A stretch of 64,000 bases of DNA from assembly GCA_029959865.1 (NCBI GenBank), contig JASCPE010000004.1, positions 124,001-188,000 of the forward strand, in the 5' to 3' direction. Both the position numbers and the translations under genes were made by a program. The notes under the pieces were generated by a model. That model worked only from the letters and a program-made list of their open reading frames with translations, searched no databases and had not been told where the DNA came from. This document shows positions 17,195-29,540 of this stretch, one piece after another; the stretch's first letter is position 1; each line of letters starts with the position of its first letter. This DNA comes from Microbacteriaceae bacterium PS02070 (GTDB lineage Bacteria > Actinomycetota > Actinomycetes > Actinomycetales > Microbacteriaceae).

Positions 17195-19257
17195 GAGGTG
17201 CCCTTCACAGCGAGGATGTGCACGGGCTCGACGAATGCGTCCAGCCGTACGTAGTTGTGTTCTGCCCACGTCCACGTGGCGCCCGTGATGAGGTCCTCGA
17301 CCTCGAAGCTTTCACCCGGTGCGAAGCCCCAGACGGTGGGGTCGATGTGCACGATGCTCTCGCGGGTCGAATACGGATCCACGTTGGCAATCACGATGAC
17401 CGTGTCCGCCGCTCCGGACTCGCTCAGTTCCGCTGCGATGTGCTTGGAGTAGGCGACGATCGCCGAGTCTTCGCTGCGATGGAATCGGATGTTGCGCAGT
17501 TGGCGCAGCGCCGGGTGGGCGTGACGAATCTCGTTGAGCCTCGTGAGGTACGGCGCGAGGGAGTTCCCGGCGTTCCAGTCCCGGAACTTGTACTCGTACT
17601 TCTCATTGTCGATGTTCTCCTCGGAGCCGGGCCGTGCCACGTTCTCGACGAGTTCGTATCCGGCGTACACGCCGTAGGAGGCGCCACCGGTCGCCGCGAG
17701 CGCCACGCGCACCTTATAGGCGGGCCGCCCCCCGTACTGGAGATACTCGGTGAGGATGTCCGGAGTGTTGACGAAGAGGTTGGGACGCATGAAGTCCGCG
17801 GTCTCATCGCTGACCCATGTGAAGAACTCCTCGATCTCCTCCTTGGTGTTGCGCCACGTGAAGTAGGAGTAGCTCTGCTGGAAGCCCGCCTGAGCGAGCC
17901 GTTTGAGCGGCGAAGGGCGGGTGAACGCTTCGGCCAGGAACACGACATCGGGTGATTCCGCGTTGACGGTGGCGATCAGCCATTCCCAGAACTGGAGCGG
18001 TTTGGTGTGCGGATTGTCGACGCGGAAGATCGAGACGCCCTGGGCGACCCAGTGGCGGACGATTCGAAGGACCTCAGCGCCGATGCCCTCGGGATCGTTG
18101 TCGAAATTGATCGGATAGATGTCCTGATACTTTTTCGGCGGGTTCTCGGCGAACGCGATGGATCCGTCGGCGAGAGTCGTGAACCACTCCGGGTGCTCGG
18201 TGACCCAGGGGTGGTCGGGCGATGCCTGCAGCGCGAGATCGAGGGCGACCTCGAGCCCCTGCTCCCGGGCCGCGTCGACGAAGGAGCGGAAGTCCTCAAG
18301 GGTGCCGAGGTCGGGGTGAACCGTGTCGTGGCCGCCTTCGGCGGCGCCGATCGCCCACGGAGATCCCGGGTCCTCGGGGCCCGCGACGAGCGTGTTGTTG
18401 GGGCCCTTGCGGTTGGTGCGGCCGATCGGGTGGATCGGCGGGAGATAGACGACGTCGAAGCCCATCTGCGCGACGGCGGGGAGTCGCTCGGCTGCTGTCA
18501 CGAACGTCCCGCTCACGACGGCGCCGTTGCGCTTGCGCCGGGCGCCCTCGGAACGAGGAAAGAACTCGTACCAGGCGCCGACACCCGCACGCTCGCGTTC
18601 GACGAGGAGTTCTCGTTCTTCGGTGACCGTCACGAGCGATGTGGCCGGACGCTGCGCAAACGCGTGCGAGAGGGCGGGCGCAGCGACCACGGCGAGCGCC
18701 TCGGCATCGGTCACAGAGGGGTCGCGCAGCCGCGCGGCGGACGTGCGGAGCAGTTCGCGCTCGGGCTCAGGTCGGTCGGATTCGTCTGCCGCGAGCTCGA
18801 ACAGTTCGGCGCCAGTCTCGCGCATGAGCGCGGTATCCACCCCCGCCTCGATCTTCAGGTACGCGGCGTGCTGCCAGGTGGCGAAATCATCCGCGAACGC
18901 CTCGTAGCGGAAGCGCCAGGTGCCCTGTTCGATCGGTGCGACGAGGACGGTCCACCGGTCAAAGCCGTCGTTGCGCGGTGACAGACGGTGAACAGACTCC
19001 TCGCCAGAGGGAGACGTGAGCCGCAGGTGAACGCCGAGGAGGTCGTGACCCTCCCGGAAGGCCGTCACGGTGAAGGGCACGATCTCGCCGGAGAAGGCGC
19101 TCGGGGCATACGCGGCATCGGGAACGGAGGGGCGGATGTCCGTCATCGGAATGCGCCCCGCGATGGTCGGGTAGCCCGACTCCCAGAGGGTCGCTCGGCG
19201 GAAAGGGATCTGTGCGGTGCTGCGAAGAACGGGCACCGCGCTCGTCATTGTGGCCAC
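17191..19257 (-). CDS. glgE: Alpha-1,4-glucan:maltose-1-phosphate maltosyltransferase
   Basis: GlgE (GH13_3) extends alpha-1,4-glucan by two glucose units from maltose-1-phosphate. 688 residues: an N-terminal all-beta dimerisation domain with RIPMTDIRPS, a catalytic barrel with VYLPPIHPIGRTNRKGPNN, the nucleophile Asp in FRVDNPHTKPLQFWEWL, the acid/base Glu in VVFLAEAFTRP, and a C-terminal beta domain ending at IADVDP-like sequence. GTG 19257 has GGGGTAGG about 10 nt upstream; an ATG at 19248 is possible. It overlaps glgB by four bases and lies 40 nt after glgX. The usual TreS/Pep2 maltokinase is not in this window. Confidence 0.96.
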   Translation of the reverse strand: MATMTSAVPVLRSTAQIPFRRATLWESGYPTIAGRIPMTDIRPSVPDAAYAPSAFSGEIVPFTVTAFREGHDLLGVHLRLTSPSGEESVHRLSPRNDGFDRWTVLVAPIEQGTWRFRYEAFADDFATWQHAAYLKIEAGVDTALMRETGAELFELAADESDRPEPERELLRTSAARLRDPSVTDAEALAVVAAPALSHAFAQRPATSLVTVTEERELLVERERAGVGAWYEFFPRSEGARRKRNGAVVSGTFVTAAERLPAVAQMGFDVVYLPPIHPIGRTNRKGPNNTLVAGPEDPGSPWAIGAAEGGHDTVHPDLGTLEDFRSFVDAAREQGLEVALDLALQASPDHPWVTEHPEWFTTLADGSIAFAENPPKKYQDIYPINFDNDPEGIGAEVLRIVRHWVAQGVSIFRVDNPHTKPLQFWEWLIATVNAESPDVVFLAEAFTRPSPLKRLAQAGFQQSYSYFTWRNTKEEIEEFFTWVSDETADFMRPNLFVNTPDILTEYLQYGGRPAYKVRVALAATGGASYGVYAGYELVENVARPGSEENIDNEKYEYKFRDWNAGNSLAPYLTRLNEIRHAHPALRQLRNIRFHRSEDSAIVAYSKHIAAELSESGAADTVIVIANVDPYSTRESIVHIDPTVWGFAPGESFEVEDLITGATWTWAEHNYVRLDAFVEPVHILAVKGTS

Positions 19258-19297
19258 GACTCGAACCTACCCCGGGGTGCGCCAGGGAGGTAACCGG

Positions 19298-21382
19298 CTA
19301 CTCCGCGCGCAGCAGCACCATCGCGGTCGAGGGCAACGTGATCGTCTCGCCGGGTTCGCGTCGTGTCTCCTGCACATCAGGGACGTCGTCGACGCTGGAC
19401 CAGAGCTGGATGAAGTGGGATACGCCCTCGAGCTCCGGCAAGCGGACGTCTATGGCTGACTCGTTACCGTGGATGATGAGCAGGATCCGGTTGAGAGGCT
19501 CGTCCTCGGGCGTCGACGTCGCGACGTACTGGAGCGTCCGGTGCGCGGGGTTCGTCCAGCGTTCCCCCGACATCGTCTCGCCACGCTCGTCATACCAGTC
19601 GATCACCGACGCGCTCGGCACGGTCTCGGTCTCATGAGCGAACCGTTTCGGGCGCAGTGCCGGGTTCTCTCGTCGCAGGTGCAGCAGGCGCTGTGTGTGC
19701 GCGAGGAGGTCTTTCTGCCAGTCGGAGTGATCCCAGCGCAGCCAGGTGAGGGTTGAGTCGTGGCAGTAGGCATTGTTGTTGCCTCGTTGGCTTCGGCCGA
19801 ACTCGTCACCCGCCGTGATCATCGGCACTCCCGCCGAAAGCAGCAGCGTGCCCAGGAGATTTCGCGCCGCCTTGAGGCGCGCCGCAAGGATCACGGGATC
19901 AGCTGTCGGACCCTCGGAGCCGTGGTTGAAGGACCGGTTGGTATCGGCGCCGTCGCGACCCTGTTCGCCGTTACCGAGATTGTGCTTGACGTCGTAGGAC
20001 ACGAGGTCGGCCAGCGTGAAGCCGTCGTGAGCGGTGACGAAGTTGACGCTCGCCAGCGGCCCGCGCTCACGGCTGAACGTATTGGACGAGCCGGCGAGCC
20101 GGGTCGCGAGGCCGCCGACACCGACCGGAGCCGTCGAGGCCCGCCGTGCGTAGTCCACGTCACTCAGCCAGAAGTTTCGGACGCGGTCGCGATATCGGTC
20201 ATTCCACTCGAGCCAGCCGTCGCCGAAGTTGCCGGTCTGCCAGCCGCCCATACCCACATCCCAGGGCTCGGAGATTTTCTTCACCCCAGCCAATTGCGGG
20301 TCATCGATGATCGCGCGAAGAAGCGGGTGATCCGGTGTGAATGTGTGGTGGGCGTCGCGTCCGAGGGTCGCTCCGAGGTCGAAGCGGAAGCCGTCGATCT
20401 GCACGTCATTCGCCCAGTAGCGAAGCGAGTCGAGGATCAGACGCGACGCGGCATCGGTGGCGGTGTTGACCGAGTTCCCGCACCCGGTCACATCGATGTA
20501 GGTCCCGTCGTCCTGCTGCCGGTAGTACGCGCGGTTGTCCAGGCCGCGCATGCTCGTGCGCGGTCCACCGATTCCCTCTTCGGAGGTGTGGTTGTAGACG
20601 ACGTCGAGGATGACCTCGAGGCCAGCCTCATGCAGCAGCCGCACCATCCCCTTGAACTCGCGCAGGATCGCTTCGGGGCCCTCGGCGCGGCTGGCAGCGG
20701 TGGCGTAGTCCGCGTGCGGGGTGAAGTAGTTCAGGGAGTTGTATCCCCAATAATTCGTCAGGCCGAGCTGGAGCAGCCGCGGTTCCGTGGCGAACGCGTG
20801 CACAGGCAGGAGCTCGATGCTCGTGATCCCGAGATTCAGGAAGTGCTCGATCATGGCGGGATGAGCGAGTCCCGCGTAGGTCCCGTGCAACGCAGGGGGG
20901 ACCTCGGGGTGACGTTTGCTCACTCCTTTGACGTGCGCCTCATAGATCACTGTGCGATCGAGGGGCACGGCGGGCTTGCCGACACCGCCCCAGTCGAACG
21001 CGCCGTCGACGGCGACCGAACGCCAGTCGCCGAATCCGCCGGAGACCATGCCTTTCGAGTACGGCTCGACAAGCAGCGTGCGCGGATTGAAGGTGTTCCC
21101 GGGTGCTGATGGGCCGTCGGCGCGGACGGCGTAGCGCGCACCGGGGCGGAGCAGGTCGGTCCGCACCTCCCATACGTCACCACCACGGCGCTCCATCGGC
21201 ACGGTGTGCGTGATCCAGTCCAGGTCGGTGCTGTCGAAGATCACCAGTTCCAGGCGATCAGCGTGGGCCGACCACACTCGGAGACACCCCTCACCGTCGT
21301 GATAACTCACGCCGAGGTTGTCCAGCTCGGGGGTCAGCAACGCGGGGTCGGCGGTCGCGAGCAAGGGCTCCGGCGTGGGCAT
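19298..21382 (-). CDS. glgX: Glycogen debranching enzyme GlgX
   Basis: Isoamylase-type GH13 enzyme hydrolysing alpha-1,6 branches, mainly of phosphorylase-limited glycogen. 694 residues: N-terminal CBM48-like domain, then barrel with LTNYWGYNSLNYFTPHADYA-type block, DVVYNHTSEEG, the nucleophile Asp in GFRFDLGATLGRD, the acid/base Glu in KKISEPWDVGMGG, and NFVTAHDGFTLADLV. ATG 21382 has no clear Shine-Dalgarno; TACTGT on the minus strand ends 7 nt before it, so the mRNA may be leaderless. First gene of the leftward glycogen operon; it shares a promoter region with the divergent cysteine desulfurase. Confidence 0.96.
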   Translation of the reverse strand: MPTPEPLLATADPALLTPELDNLGVSYHDGEGCLRVWSAHADRLELVIFDSTDLDWITHTVPMERRGGDVWEVRTDLLRPGARYAVRADGPSAPGNTFNPRTLLVEPYSKGMVSGGFGDWRSVAVDGAFDWGGVGKPAVPLDRTVIYEAHVKGVSKRHPEVPPALHGTYAGLAHPAMIEHFLNLGITSIELLPVHAFATEPRLLQLGLTNYWGYNSLNYFTPHADYATAASRAEGPEAILREFKGMVRLLHEAGLEVILDVVYNHTSEEGIGGPRTSMRGLDNRAYYRQQDDGTYIDVTGCGNSVNTATDAASRLILDSLRYWANDVQIDGFRFDLGATLGRDAHHTFTPDHPLLRAIIDDPQLAGVKKISEPWDVGMGGWQTGNFGDGWLEWNDRYRDRVRNFWLSDVDYARRASTAPVGVGGLATRLAGSSNTFSRERGPLASVNFVTAHDGFTLADLVSYDVKHNLGNGEQGRDGADTNRSFNHGSEGPTADPVILAARLKAARNLLGTLLLSAGVPMITAGDEFGRSQRGNNNAYCHDSTLTWLRWDHSDWQKDLLAHTQRLLHLRRENPALRPKRFAHETETVPSASVIDWYDERGETMSGERWTNPAHRTLQYVATSTPEDEPLNRILLIIHGNESAIDVRLPELEGVSHFIQLWSSVDDVPDVQETRREPGETITLPSTAMVLLRAE

Positions 21383-21388
21383 GGGCTC

Positions 21389-21395
21389 TACAGTA
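21389..21395. promoter_or_regulatory. Overlapping divergent -10 boxes of glgX and the cysteine desulfurase
   Basis: The palindrome CTACAGTAG (21388-21396) supplies TACAGT on the plus strand and TACTGT on the minus strand. The minus-strand box stands 7 nt before the glgX ATG. Confidence 0.45.
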
Positions 21396-21435
21396 GTAAC
21401 GCCGCGAGTCCGTCATGTTACCGAGCGAGGAGACG

Positions 21436-22620
21436 ATGCCGATCTACCTCGATCACGCCGCCACGACACCGCTCCGTCCCGAAGCGAGGGACGCGTGGCT
21501 GAGAGCTCAGGAGACGGTGGGAAACGCCTCCTCGGTGCACGCCGACGGTCAGGCGGCGCGTCGTCTGCTCGAGGACGCGCGCGATCAGTTGGCGGAGGTC
21601 CTCGGGGCACAGTCCATCGAGATCATCTTCACCTCGGGCGGCACCGAGTCCATCAATCTTGCGCTGAAGGGCCTGTGGTGGGGGAGGGGCGATGACCGGG
21701 ATGCCGTTGTGCTTCCCGATGCGGAGCACCACGCGACGACGGAAGCTGCCGCGTGGCTGCAGTCACGGGAAGGGGCGGTGGTGCGGTCGGTGCCGGTCAC
21801 CGCGTACGGAGCCATCGACCCAGAGAGCTTTGCCCGGGCACTCCCGCAGGCGGCCTGGGCAACGGCACTCATCGCCAATAACGAGGTCGGCACAGTCAAC
21901 GACGTCACCTCGCTCGCGCGCAGTGCCGCGACCGCCGGCGTGCCGCTTCATCTCGACGCCGTCGCCGCATTCGGGCACCTCCCGCTGGATTTCCGCAAGG
22001 TTCGCGGTGACGCGGAGGGAAACACCGGGCTCGTCGCTCTCAGTGTCTCCGGGCACAAGGTCGGGGCCCCGGTGGGCACCGGTGCACTCGTCGTGTCACG
22101 CCATGCGACGCTGTCGGCACTGCAGCACGGCGGTGCGCACCAGCGCGGACTTCGCGCGGGCACCCAGGACATCGCCGGTGCTGCGGCGCTCGCCGCGGCA
22201 GCGGTTGCGGCCGAGCGCTCCCGCGAAAAGGAGACCGCGCGCCTGAGCGCCTTGCGAGACCACCTCTGGCACGGGATCGAGACAGTGATCCCCGGCGCGG
22301 AACTCCTCGGCGATCCGCAGATGCGTCTTCCGGGTAACCTGCACGTGCACTTCCCGGGTGCGGCCGGTGAGACCCTGCTGTTCCTGCTCGACATGGCAGG
22401 GATCTCCACCTCCACGGGATCGGCGTGCCAGGCGGGCGTGACAGAGCCGTCCCACGTCGTGCGCGCAATGGGTCGTGGCGATGATGTCGCGCGGTCGGTG
22501 CTTCGGTTCACGCTGGGTAGAACGACGACGAGCGCAGATGTTGAGGCCGTGACCGCGGCGATCGGAGCGGCATACGAGCGCGCTCTCGCGTCCGGCGCCC
22601 GCGCAGGTTCTCGCTCGTAG
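21436..22620 (+). CDS. Cysteine desulfurase (IscS/NifS family)
   Basis: PLP enzyme converting L-cysteine to L-alanine and a protein persulfide for thio-cofactors, Fe-S clusters and tRNA thiolation. 394 residues from ATG 21436: start MPIYLDHAATTPLRPEA, FTSGGTESINLA for the phosphate cup, PLP-binding Lys208 in SVSGHKVGAP, and the catalytic persulfide Cys331 in STGSACQAG with the long flexible loop of group I enzymes. AGGAG lies about 5 nt upstream; an earlier in-frame TTG/ATG at 21415 is less likely. It is immediately followed by mnmA, so it is the probable sulfur donor for s2U tRNA modification. Confidence 0.95.
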   Translation: MPIYLDHAATTPLRPEARDAWLRAQETVGNASSVHADGQAARRLLEDARDQLAEVLGAQSIEIIFTSGGTESINLALKGLWWGRGDDRDAVVLPDAEHHATTEAAAWLQSREGAVVRSVPVTAYGAIDPESFARALPQAAWATALIANNEVGTVNDVTSLARSAATAGVPLHLDAVAAFGHLPLDFRKVRGDAEGNTGLVALSVSGHKVGAPVGTGALVVSRHATLSALQHGGAHQRGLRAGTQDIAGAAALAAAAVAAERSREKETARLSALRDHLWHGIETVIPGAELLGDPQMRLPGNLHVHFPGAAGETLLFLLDMAGISTSTGSACQAGVTEPSHVVRAMGRGDDVARSVLRFTLGRTTTSADVEAVTAAIGAAYERALASGARAGSRS

Positions 22621-22623
22621 ACT
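22618..22623 (+). promoter_or_regulatory. -10 box TAGACT for leaderless mnmA mRNA
   Basis: TAGACT ends 6 nt before the mnmA ATG and overlaps the end of the desulfurase gene. There is no Shine-Dalgarno, so translation from a leaderless transcript is likely. Confidence 0.6.
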
Positions 22624-22629
22624 GGACCT

Positions 22630-23724
22630 ATGCGTGTATTGGCGGCGATGAGCGGCGGAGTCGACTCCGCCGTCGCCGCCGCGCGCGCCGTCGACGCGGG
22701 GCATGACGTCGTGGGCGTGCATCTGGCGCTCTCGCGTGCGGGCGGAACGTTGCGCACCGGCAGTCGCGGCTGCTGCACGATCGAGGACGCGATGGACGCG
22801 CGGCGTGCCGCAGACCGCCTCGGCATTCCGTTCTACGTGTGGGATTTCTCCGAGCGCTTCCGTGACGACGTCATCGAGGACTTCATCTCCGAGTACCGTG
22901 CCGGTCGCACGCCCAACCCGTGCATGCGCTGCAACGAGAAGATCAAGTTCGCGGCGCTCCTGGAGCGCGCTCTCGAGCTCGGCTTCGACGCCGTGTGCAC
23001 GGGGCATTACGCGACGCTGGTCGACACCGCGCACGGCCCGGAACTCCATCGCGCCTCCGATGCAGCCAAAGACCAGTCCTATGTCCTCGGGGTGCTCACC
23101 GCCGAGCAGCTGGCGCACACCTATTTCCCGCTGGGAGACACTCCGTCCAAGGCGCTCGTGCGCGCGGAAGCGGCGGAGCGAGGGCTGACGGTCGCTCAGA
23201 AACCGGACAGCCACGACATCTGCTTTATCCCGGACGGAGACACCCGAGGGTGGCTCGCCGAGAAGGTCGGCGCGGAAACCGGCGCGATCGTCGACCGTTC
23301 TGGTTCGGTCGTCGGTGAACACGATGGTGCGCACGCGTATACGGTCGGTCAGCGTCGTGGGCTCCGGCTCGGAGTTCCTGCGTCGGATGGAAAGCCCCGC
23401 TTCGTACTGGAAGTACGCCCCGTGAACAACACCGTGGTCGTCGGCCCCAAGGAGGCGTTGGCGACTGCGCAGATCGCGGGGGAGCGCCACTCGTGGGCAG
23501 GGCGTCCGCCCGCGGAAGGCGAGTTCGACTGCCACGTGCAGATCCGGGCCCATGCCGACCCCGTCGCCGCGACGGCCTCGTACTCCGACGGGATGATCAC
23601 GGTGCGACCCGACGAACCGTTCGACGGAGTCGCCCCAGGCCAGACCGCCGTGCTCTATTCCGGCACGCGTGTCCTCGGTCAGTTCACGATCGCGACCACC
23701 GTCTCCGCGGTCCCGACCCCCTGA
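22630..23724 (+). CDS. mnmA: tRNA-specific 2-thiouridylase MnmA
   Basis: ATP-dependent enzyme that thiolates U34 of tRNA-Lys, -Glu and -Gln, taking sulfur relayed from cysteine desulfurase. 364 residues: the PP-loop SGGVDS at residues 8-13, catalytic nucleophile Cys98 in NPCMRC, and the persulfide-carrying Cys198 in DSHDICFI, then the tRNA-binding central domain ([17 protein letters not shown]) and C-terminal beta-barrel. No Shine-Dalgarno precedes ATG 22630; TAGACT 6 nt upstream suggests a leaderless mRNA. Directly downstream of its presumed sulfur donor and 47 nt before ligA. Confidence 0.97.
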   Translation: MRVLAAMSGGVDSAVAAARAVDAGHDVVGVHLALSRAGGTLRTGSRGCCTIEDAMDARRAADRLGIPFYVWDFSERFRDDVIEDFISEYRAGRTPNPCMRCNEKIKFAALLERALELGFDAVCTGHYATLVDTAHGPELHRASDAAKDQSYVLGVLTAEQLAHTYFPLGDTPSKALVRAEAAERGLTVAQKPDSHDICFIPDGDTRGWLAEKVGAETGAIVDRSGSVVGEHDGAHAYTVGQRRGLRLGVPASDGKPRFVLEVRPVNNTVVVGPKEALATAQIAGERHSWAGRPPAEGEFDCHVQIRAHADPVAATASYSDGMITVRPDEPFDGVAPGQTAVLYSGTRVLGQFTIATTVSAVPTP

Positions 23725-23758
23725 TCACCGTCCGCGGGGTCATGTCGGCGGCCGTCCG

Positions 23759-26047
<2,289 letters not shown>

Positions 26048-26112
26048 CGGGTCAGATGAGCGACTCGCGTCACGCGCGGGGCCACCGGACTGTCTCCGAC
26101 CTACCGGCGAAC

Positions 26113-26118
26113 TAGACT
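26113..26118 (+). promoter_or_regulatory. -10 box TAGACT for leaderless gatCAB mRNA
   Basis: Third successive transcription unit with TAGACT ending 6 nt before its start codon (GTG 26125). Confidence 0.6.
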
Positions 26119-26124
26119 GTTCTG

Positions 26125-26424
26125 GTGTCTGAAATCACACCCGAACTCGTCCGGCACCTCGGAGTGCTCGCCCGGATCCGACTCGACGACGGCGAAGTGG
26201 AGCGCTTGACAGGGCAGCTCGACGCGATCGTCGACAACATCGCCAAGGTCTCCGAGGTCGCCACCCCAGAGGTCGTCGCCACAAGCCACCCGATCCCGCT
26301 CGAGAACGTCTTCCGCGACGACATTCCCGGCGGCGAACTGACCACCGCGCAGGTGCTGCAGAACGCCCCCGACGTGGCGGACCAGCGCTTCCGCGTCACC
26401 GCGATCCTGGGGGAGGAACAGTGA
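26125..26424 (+). CDS. gatC: Asp-tRNA(Asn)/Glu-tRNA(Gln) amidotransferase subunit C
   Basis: Small stabilising subunit of the GatCAB transamidosome, which converts mischarged Glu-tRNA(Gln) or Asp-tRNA(Asn) to the correct amide. 99 residues with the family start [19 protein letters not shown], a C-terminal segment [15 protein letters not shown] that wraps around GatA, and the end region [12 protein letters not shown] 26125 without Shine-Dalgarno, 6 nt after TAGACT. Its TGA overlaps the gatA GTG. Confidence 0.96.
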   Translation: MSEITPELVRHLGVLARIRLDDGEVERLTGQLDAIVDNIAKVSEVATPEVVATSHPIPLENVFRDDIPGGELTTAQVLQNAPDVADQRFRVTAILGEEQ

Positions 26425-27932
26425 GCGACCTCACTCGCCTGACCGCGGCCGACCTCGCTGGACTCCTCGCCTCCGGTGAGGTCTCCAGTGTCGAGGCGAC
26501 CCGCGCTCACCTCGACCGCATCGACGCCGTCGACGGTGACGTCCACGCCTTCCTGCACGTCAGCGACCACGCGCTGGACGTAGCGGCGGACATCGACGCG
26601 CGTCGAGCAAACGGACAGGACCTCGGCCCGCTCGCGGGCGTACCGTTGGCGATCAAAGACGTCCTCGTGACGACGGACATGCCTTCCACGAGCGGCTCGC
26701 GCATCCTCGAGGGCTTCATGTCCCCGTACGATGCGACGGTCGTCGCCCGATCGCGTGCCGCGGGACTTGTGCCGCTCGGCAAGACAAACATGGACGAGTT
26801 CGCCATGGGCTCCTCGACGGAGCACTCCGCCTACGGTCCGACGCGCAACCCTTGGGACCTGGAACGAATTCCCGGAGGCTCGGGGGGCGGCTCAGCAGCC
26901 GCGGTCGCCGCCTTCGAGGCACCGCTCGCCCTCGGATCGGACACCGGCGGGTCGATCCGTCAGCCGGCTCACGTGACCGGCACGGTCGGGCTGAAGCCGA
27001 CCTATGGGGGAGTGAGCCGCTACGGCGCCATCGCGCTCGCATCGAGCTTGGATCAGGTCGGCCCTGTGAGCCGCACCGTGTTGGATTCCGCGCTGCTGCA
27101 CGACGTCATCGGTGGCCACGACCCGCACGATTCGACCTCGCTCACCGACGCATGGCCGTCCTTCGCGGACGCGGCGCGGGAGGGTGCCCGCGGTGATGTC
27201 GTCAAGGGACTGCGCGTCGGCGTCATCCGAGAGCTCGACGATCAGGGTTTCCAGAAGGGCGTGTCGGAGTCGTTCCGCGCCTCGCTCGACCTCCTCGCCG
27301 CACACGGCGCCGAGATCGTCGACATCAGCGCCCCGCATTTCGAGTACGGCGTCGCCGCGTACTATCTGATCCTTCCCGCGGAGGCCTCCAGCAACCTCGC
27401 GAAGTTCGACTCCGTGCGCTTCGGGATGCGCGTCGATGTGCCGGGCGGCACCGTGGAAGACGTGATGGCCGCCACGCGCGAGGCGGGCTTCGGCGACGAA
27501 GTCAAGCGGCGCATCATCCTGGGAACTTATGCGCTGTCGGCCGGGTACTACGACGCCTACTACGGCTCAGCCCAGAAGGTTCGCACGCTCATCCAGCAGG
27601 ACTTCGCACAGGTATTTGGCAGCGTCGACGTCATCGCGACGCCGTCGGCGCCGACGACGGCATTCCGTCTCGGCGAGAAGGTCGACGACCCGCTGCAGAT
27701 GTACCTCAATGACGTGACCACGATTCCGGTCAACCTCGCAGGGGTGCCGGGCATCTCGTTGCCCTCGGGTCTCGCATCCGACGACGGGCTCCCGGTCGGA
27801 ATCCAGTTCATCGCACCGGCGCGTGAGGATGCACGTTTGTACCGCGTCGGCGCAGCCCTTGAGGCGCTGCTGGCAGATCAGTGGGGGGCGCCGCTCTTGG
27901 ACAGGGCGCCGATTCTGGGAGGAGCACGCTGA
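26421..27932 (+). CDS. gatA: Asp-tRNA(Asn)/Glu-tRNA(Gln) amidotransferase subunit A
   Basis: Amidase-signature glutaminase that releases ammonia from glutamine for GatB. 503 residues with the Ser-cisSer-Lys triad: Lys in VPLAIKDVL (about residue 78), the Gly/Ser-rich stretch [14 protein letters not shown] (Ser about 153) and the nucleophile Ser in [11 protein letters not shown] (about 177). It overlaps gatC by GTGA and gatB by TGATG, so the three subunits are translationally coupled in order C-A-B. Confidence 0.97.
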   Translation: MSDLTRLTAADLAGLLASGEVSSVEATRAHLDRIDAVDGDVHAFLHVSDHALDVAADIDARRANGQDLGPLAGVPLAIKDVLVTTDMPSTSGSRILEGFMSPYDATVVARSRAAGLVPLGKTNMDEFAMGSSTEHSAYGPTRNPWDLERIPGGSGGGSAAAVAAFEAPLALGSDTGGSIRQPAHVTGTVGLKPTYGGVSRYGAIALASSLDQVGPVSRTVLDSALLHDVIGGHDPHDSTSLTDAWPSFADAAREGARGDVVKGLRVGVIRELDDQGFQKGVSESFRASLDLLAAHGAEIVDISAPHFEYGVAAYYLILPAEASSNLAKFDSVRFGMRVDVPGGTVEDVMAATREAGFGDEVKRRIILGTYALSAGYYDAYYGSAQKVRTLIQQDFAQVFGSVDVIATPSAPTTAFRLGEKVDDPLQMYLNDVTTIPVNLAGVPGISLPSGLASDDGLPVGIQFIAPAREDARLYRVGAALEALLADQWGAPLLDRAPILGGAR

Positions 27933-29443
27933 TGGCTCGGGACACGTTGATGGACTACGAGAAGGCGCTGGAGCTCTACGAGCCCGTGCTCGGTTTCGAG
28001 ATCCACGTCGAACTCAACACCAAGACGAAGATGTTCTCGTCGTCGCCGAACCCGGCGAACGAGGAGTTCCACGACGCTGCGCCGAACACGCTCGTCTCAC
28101 CCGTGGACATGGGTCTGCCCGGCTCGCTGCCGGTCGTCAATGCCGTCGCCGTCCGTTCCTCGATCAGCCTCGGCCTCGCGCTGGGATGTTCGATCGCCCC
28201 GTCGAGTCGTTTCGCGCGGAAGAACTACTTCTATCCGGACCTCGGAAAGAACTATCAGATCTCGCAGTACGACGAGCCGATCGCCTTCGACGGCTCCGTA
28301 CGGATTGAGCTCGAGGGAGGCGAGGTCCTCGACATTCCGATCGAACGCGCACACATGGAGGAGGACGCCGGCAAGCTCACCCACGTCGGCGGCAGCGGGC
28401 GCATTCAGGGCGCCGCATCCTCACTCGTCGACTACAACCGCGCGGGCGTTCCCCTCGTCGAGATCGTGACCCGTCCGATCGTCGGTACCGACCACCGCGC
28501 GCCCGAGGTCGCGAAGGCCTACATCGCGACGGTTCGTGACATCGTGCGTTCCCTCGGTATCTCCGAGGCGCGTATGGAGCGCGGCAACCTGCGCTGCGAT
28601 GCGAACGTCTCGCTGCGTCCGCGTGGACAGGAGAAGCTGGGTACCCGTACGGAGACCAAGAACGTGAACTCGATGCGATCGGTCGAGCGTGCCGTGAAGT
28701 ACGAGATCCAACGTCAGGCGGCCATCCTGCACGCCGGCGGGACGATCACGCAGGAGACTCGGCACTGGCACGAGGACACCGGGACGACCTCACCGGGTCG
28801 CCCCAAGTCCGACGCAGACGACTATCGCTACTTCCCCGAGCCCGATCTGCTGCCGGTGTCGCCGAGCGAAGAGCTCATCGAAGAGTTGCGTGCGGCCCTG
28901 CCGGAGGCTCCCGCGGCGCGTCGTCGGCGGCTGAAGGACGAGTGGAGCTTCACGGATCTGGAGTTCCAGGACGTCGCCAATGGCGGCCTCCTCGATGACG
29001 TCGCAGCGACCATCGCGGCGGGAGCGACCCCCGCCGCCGCGCGGAAGTGGTGGACCGGAGAGCTCACGCGCCTTGCCAACGCCCAGGGCGTAGAAGCCTC
29101 CGGGCTGATTTCGCCCGGGCACGTCGCAGAGGTTCAGGCCCTCGTGGACGCCGGGACCCTGACGGACAAGCTCGCGCGACAGGTGCTCGAGGGTGTCATC
29201 GCAGGGGAGGGCACGCCCCAGGAGGTGGTCGACGCTCGCGGGCTCGCCGTGGTCTCGGACGACACCGCTCTCGTCGCCGCGATTGACGAAGCGCTGGCGG
29301 GCCAGCCGGACGTGCTGCAGAAGATCCGCGACGGCAAGGTCCAGGCGGCCGGTGCGATCATCGGCGCGGTCATGAAGGCGATGCGTGGTCAGGCGGATGC
29401 AGCGCGCGTGCGGGAGCTGATTCTAGAGCGTGCCGCCCAGTGA
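27932..29443 (+). CDS. gatB: Asp-tRNA(Asn)/Glu-tRNA(Gln) amidotransferase subunit B
   Basis: Kinase/transamidase subunit that phosphorylates the misacylated tRNA carboxylate and accepts ammonia. 503 residues: cradle domain with [35 protein letters not shown], the metal/active-site segment [25 protein letters not shown], and the C-terminal helical and YqeY-like tail ([17 protein letters not shown]) that binds the tRNA elbow. ATG 27932 is chosen over an earlier GTG because GGGAGGAG is 7 nt upstream and the start overlaps the gatA stop. Confidence 0.97.
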   Translation: MARDTLMDYEKALELYEPVLGFEIHVELNTKTKMFSSSPNPANEEFHDAAPNTLVSPVDMGLPGSLPVVNAVAVRSSISLGLALGCSIAPSSRFARKNYFYPDLGKNYQISQYDEPIAFDGSVRIELEGGEVLDIPIERAHMEEDAGKLTHVGGSGRIQGAASSLVDYNRAGVPLVEIVTRPIVGTDHRAPEVAKAYIATVRDIVRSLGISEARMERGNLRCDANVSLRPRGQEKLGTRTETKNVNSMRSVERAVKYEIQRQAAILHAGGTITQETRHWHEDTGTTSPGRPKSDADDYRYFPEPDLLPVSPSEELIEELRAALPEAPAARRRRLKDEWSFTDLEFQDVANGGLLDDVAATIAAGATPAAARKWWTGELTRLANAQGVEASGLISPGHVAEVQALVDAGTLTDKLARQVLEGVIAGEGTPQEVVDARGLAVVSDDTALVAAIDEALAGQPDVLQKIRDGKVQAAGAIIGAVMKAMRGQADAARVRELILERAAQ

Positions 29444-29500
29444 CCTCGGCGCGGTGACCCGCAACCCAGTGGTGTCGATGCGGTGAGCGCCGAGCCCCGC

Positions 29501-29540
29501 CCGCGTGACGGGTGAGGCGCATCACCTCCTCGTCACGCGG
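29501..29540. terminator. Hairpin between convergent gatB and gntR
   Basis: Two-part stem: CCGCGTGACG/CGTCACGCGG (10 bp perfect) enclosing GGTGA/TCACC. It overlaps the last codons of the gntR gene. No U-tract on either side, but it is well placed as a bidirectional terminator. Confidence 0.6.
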
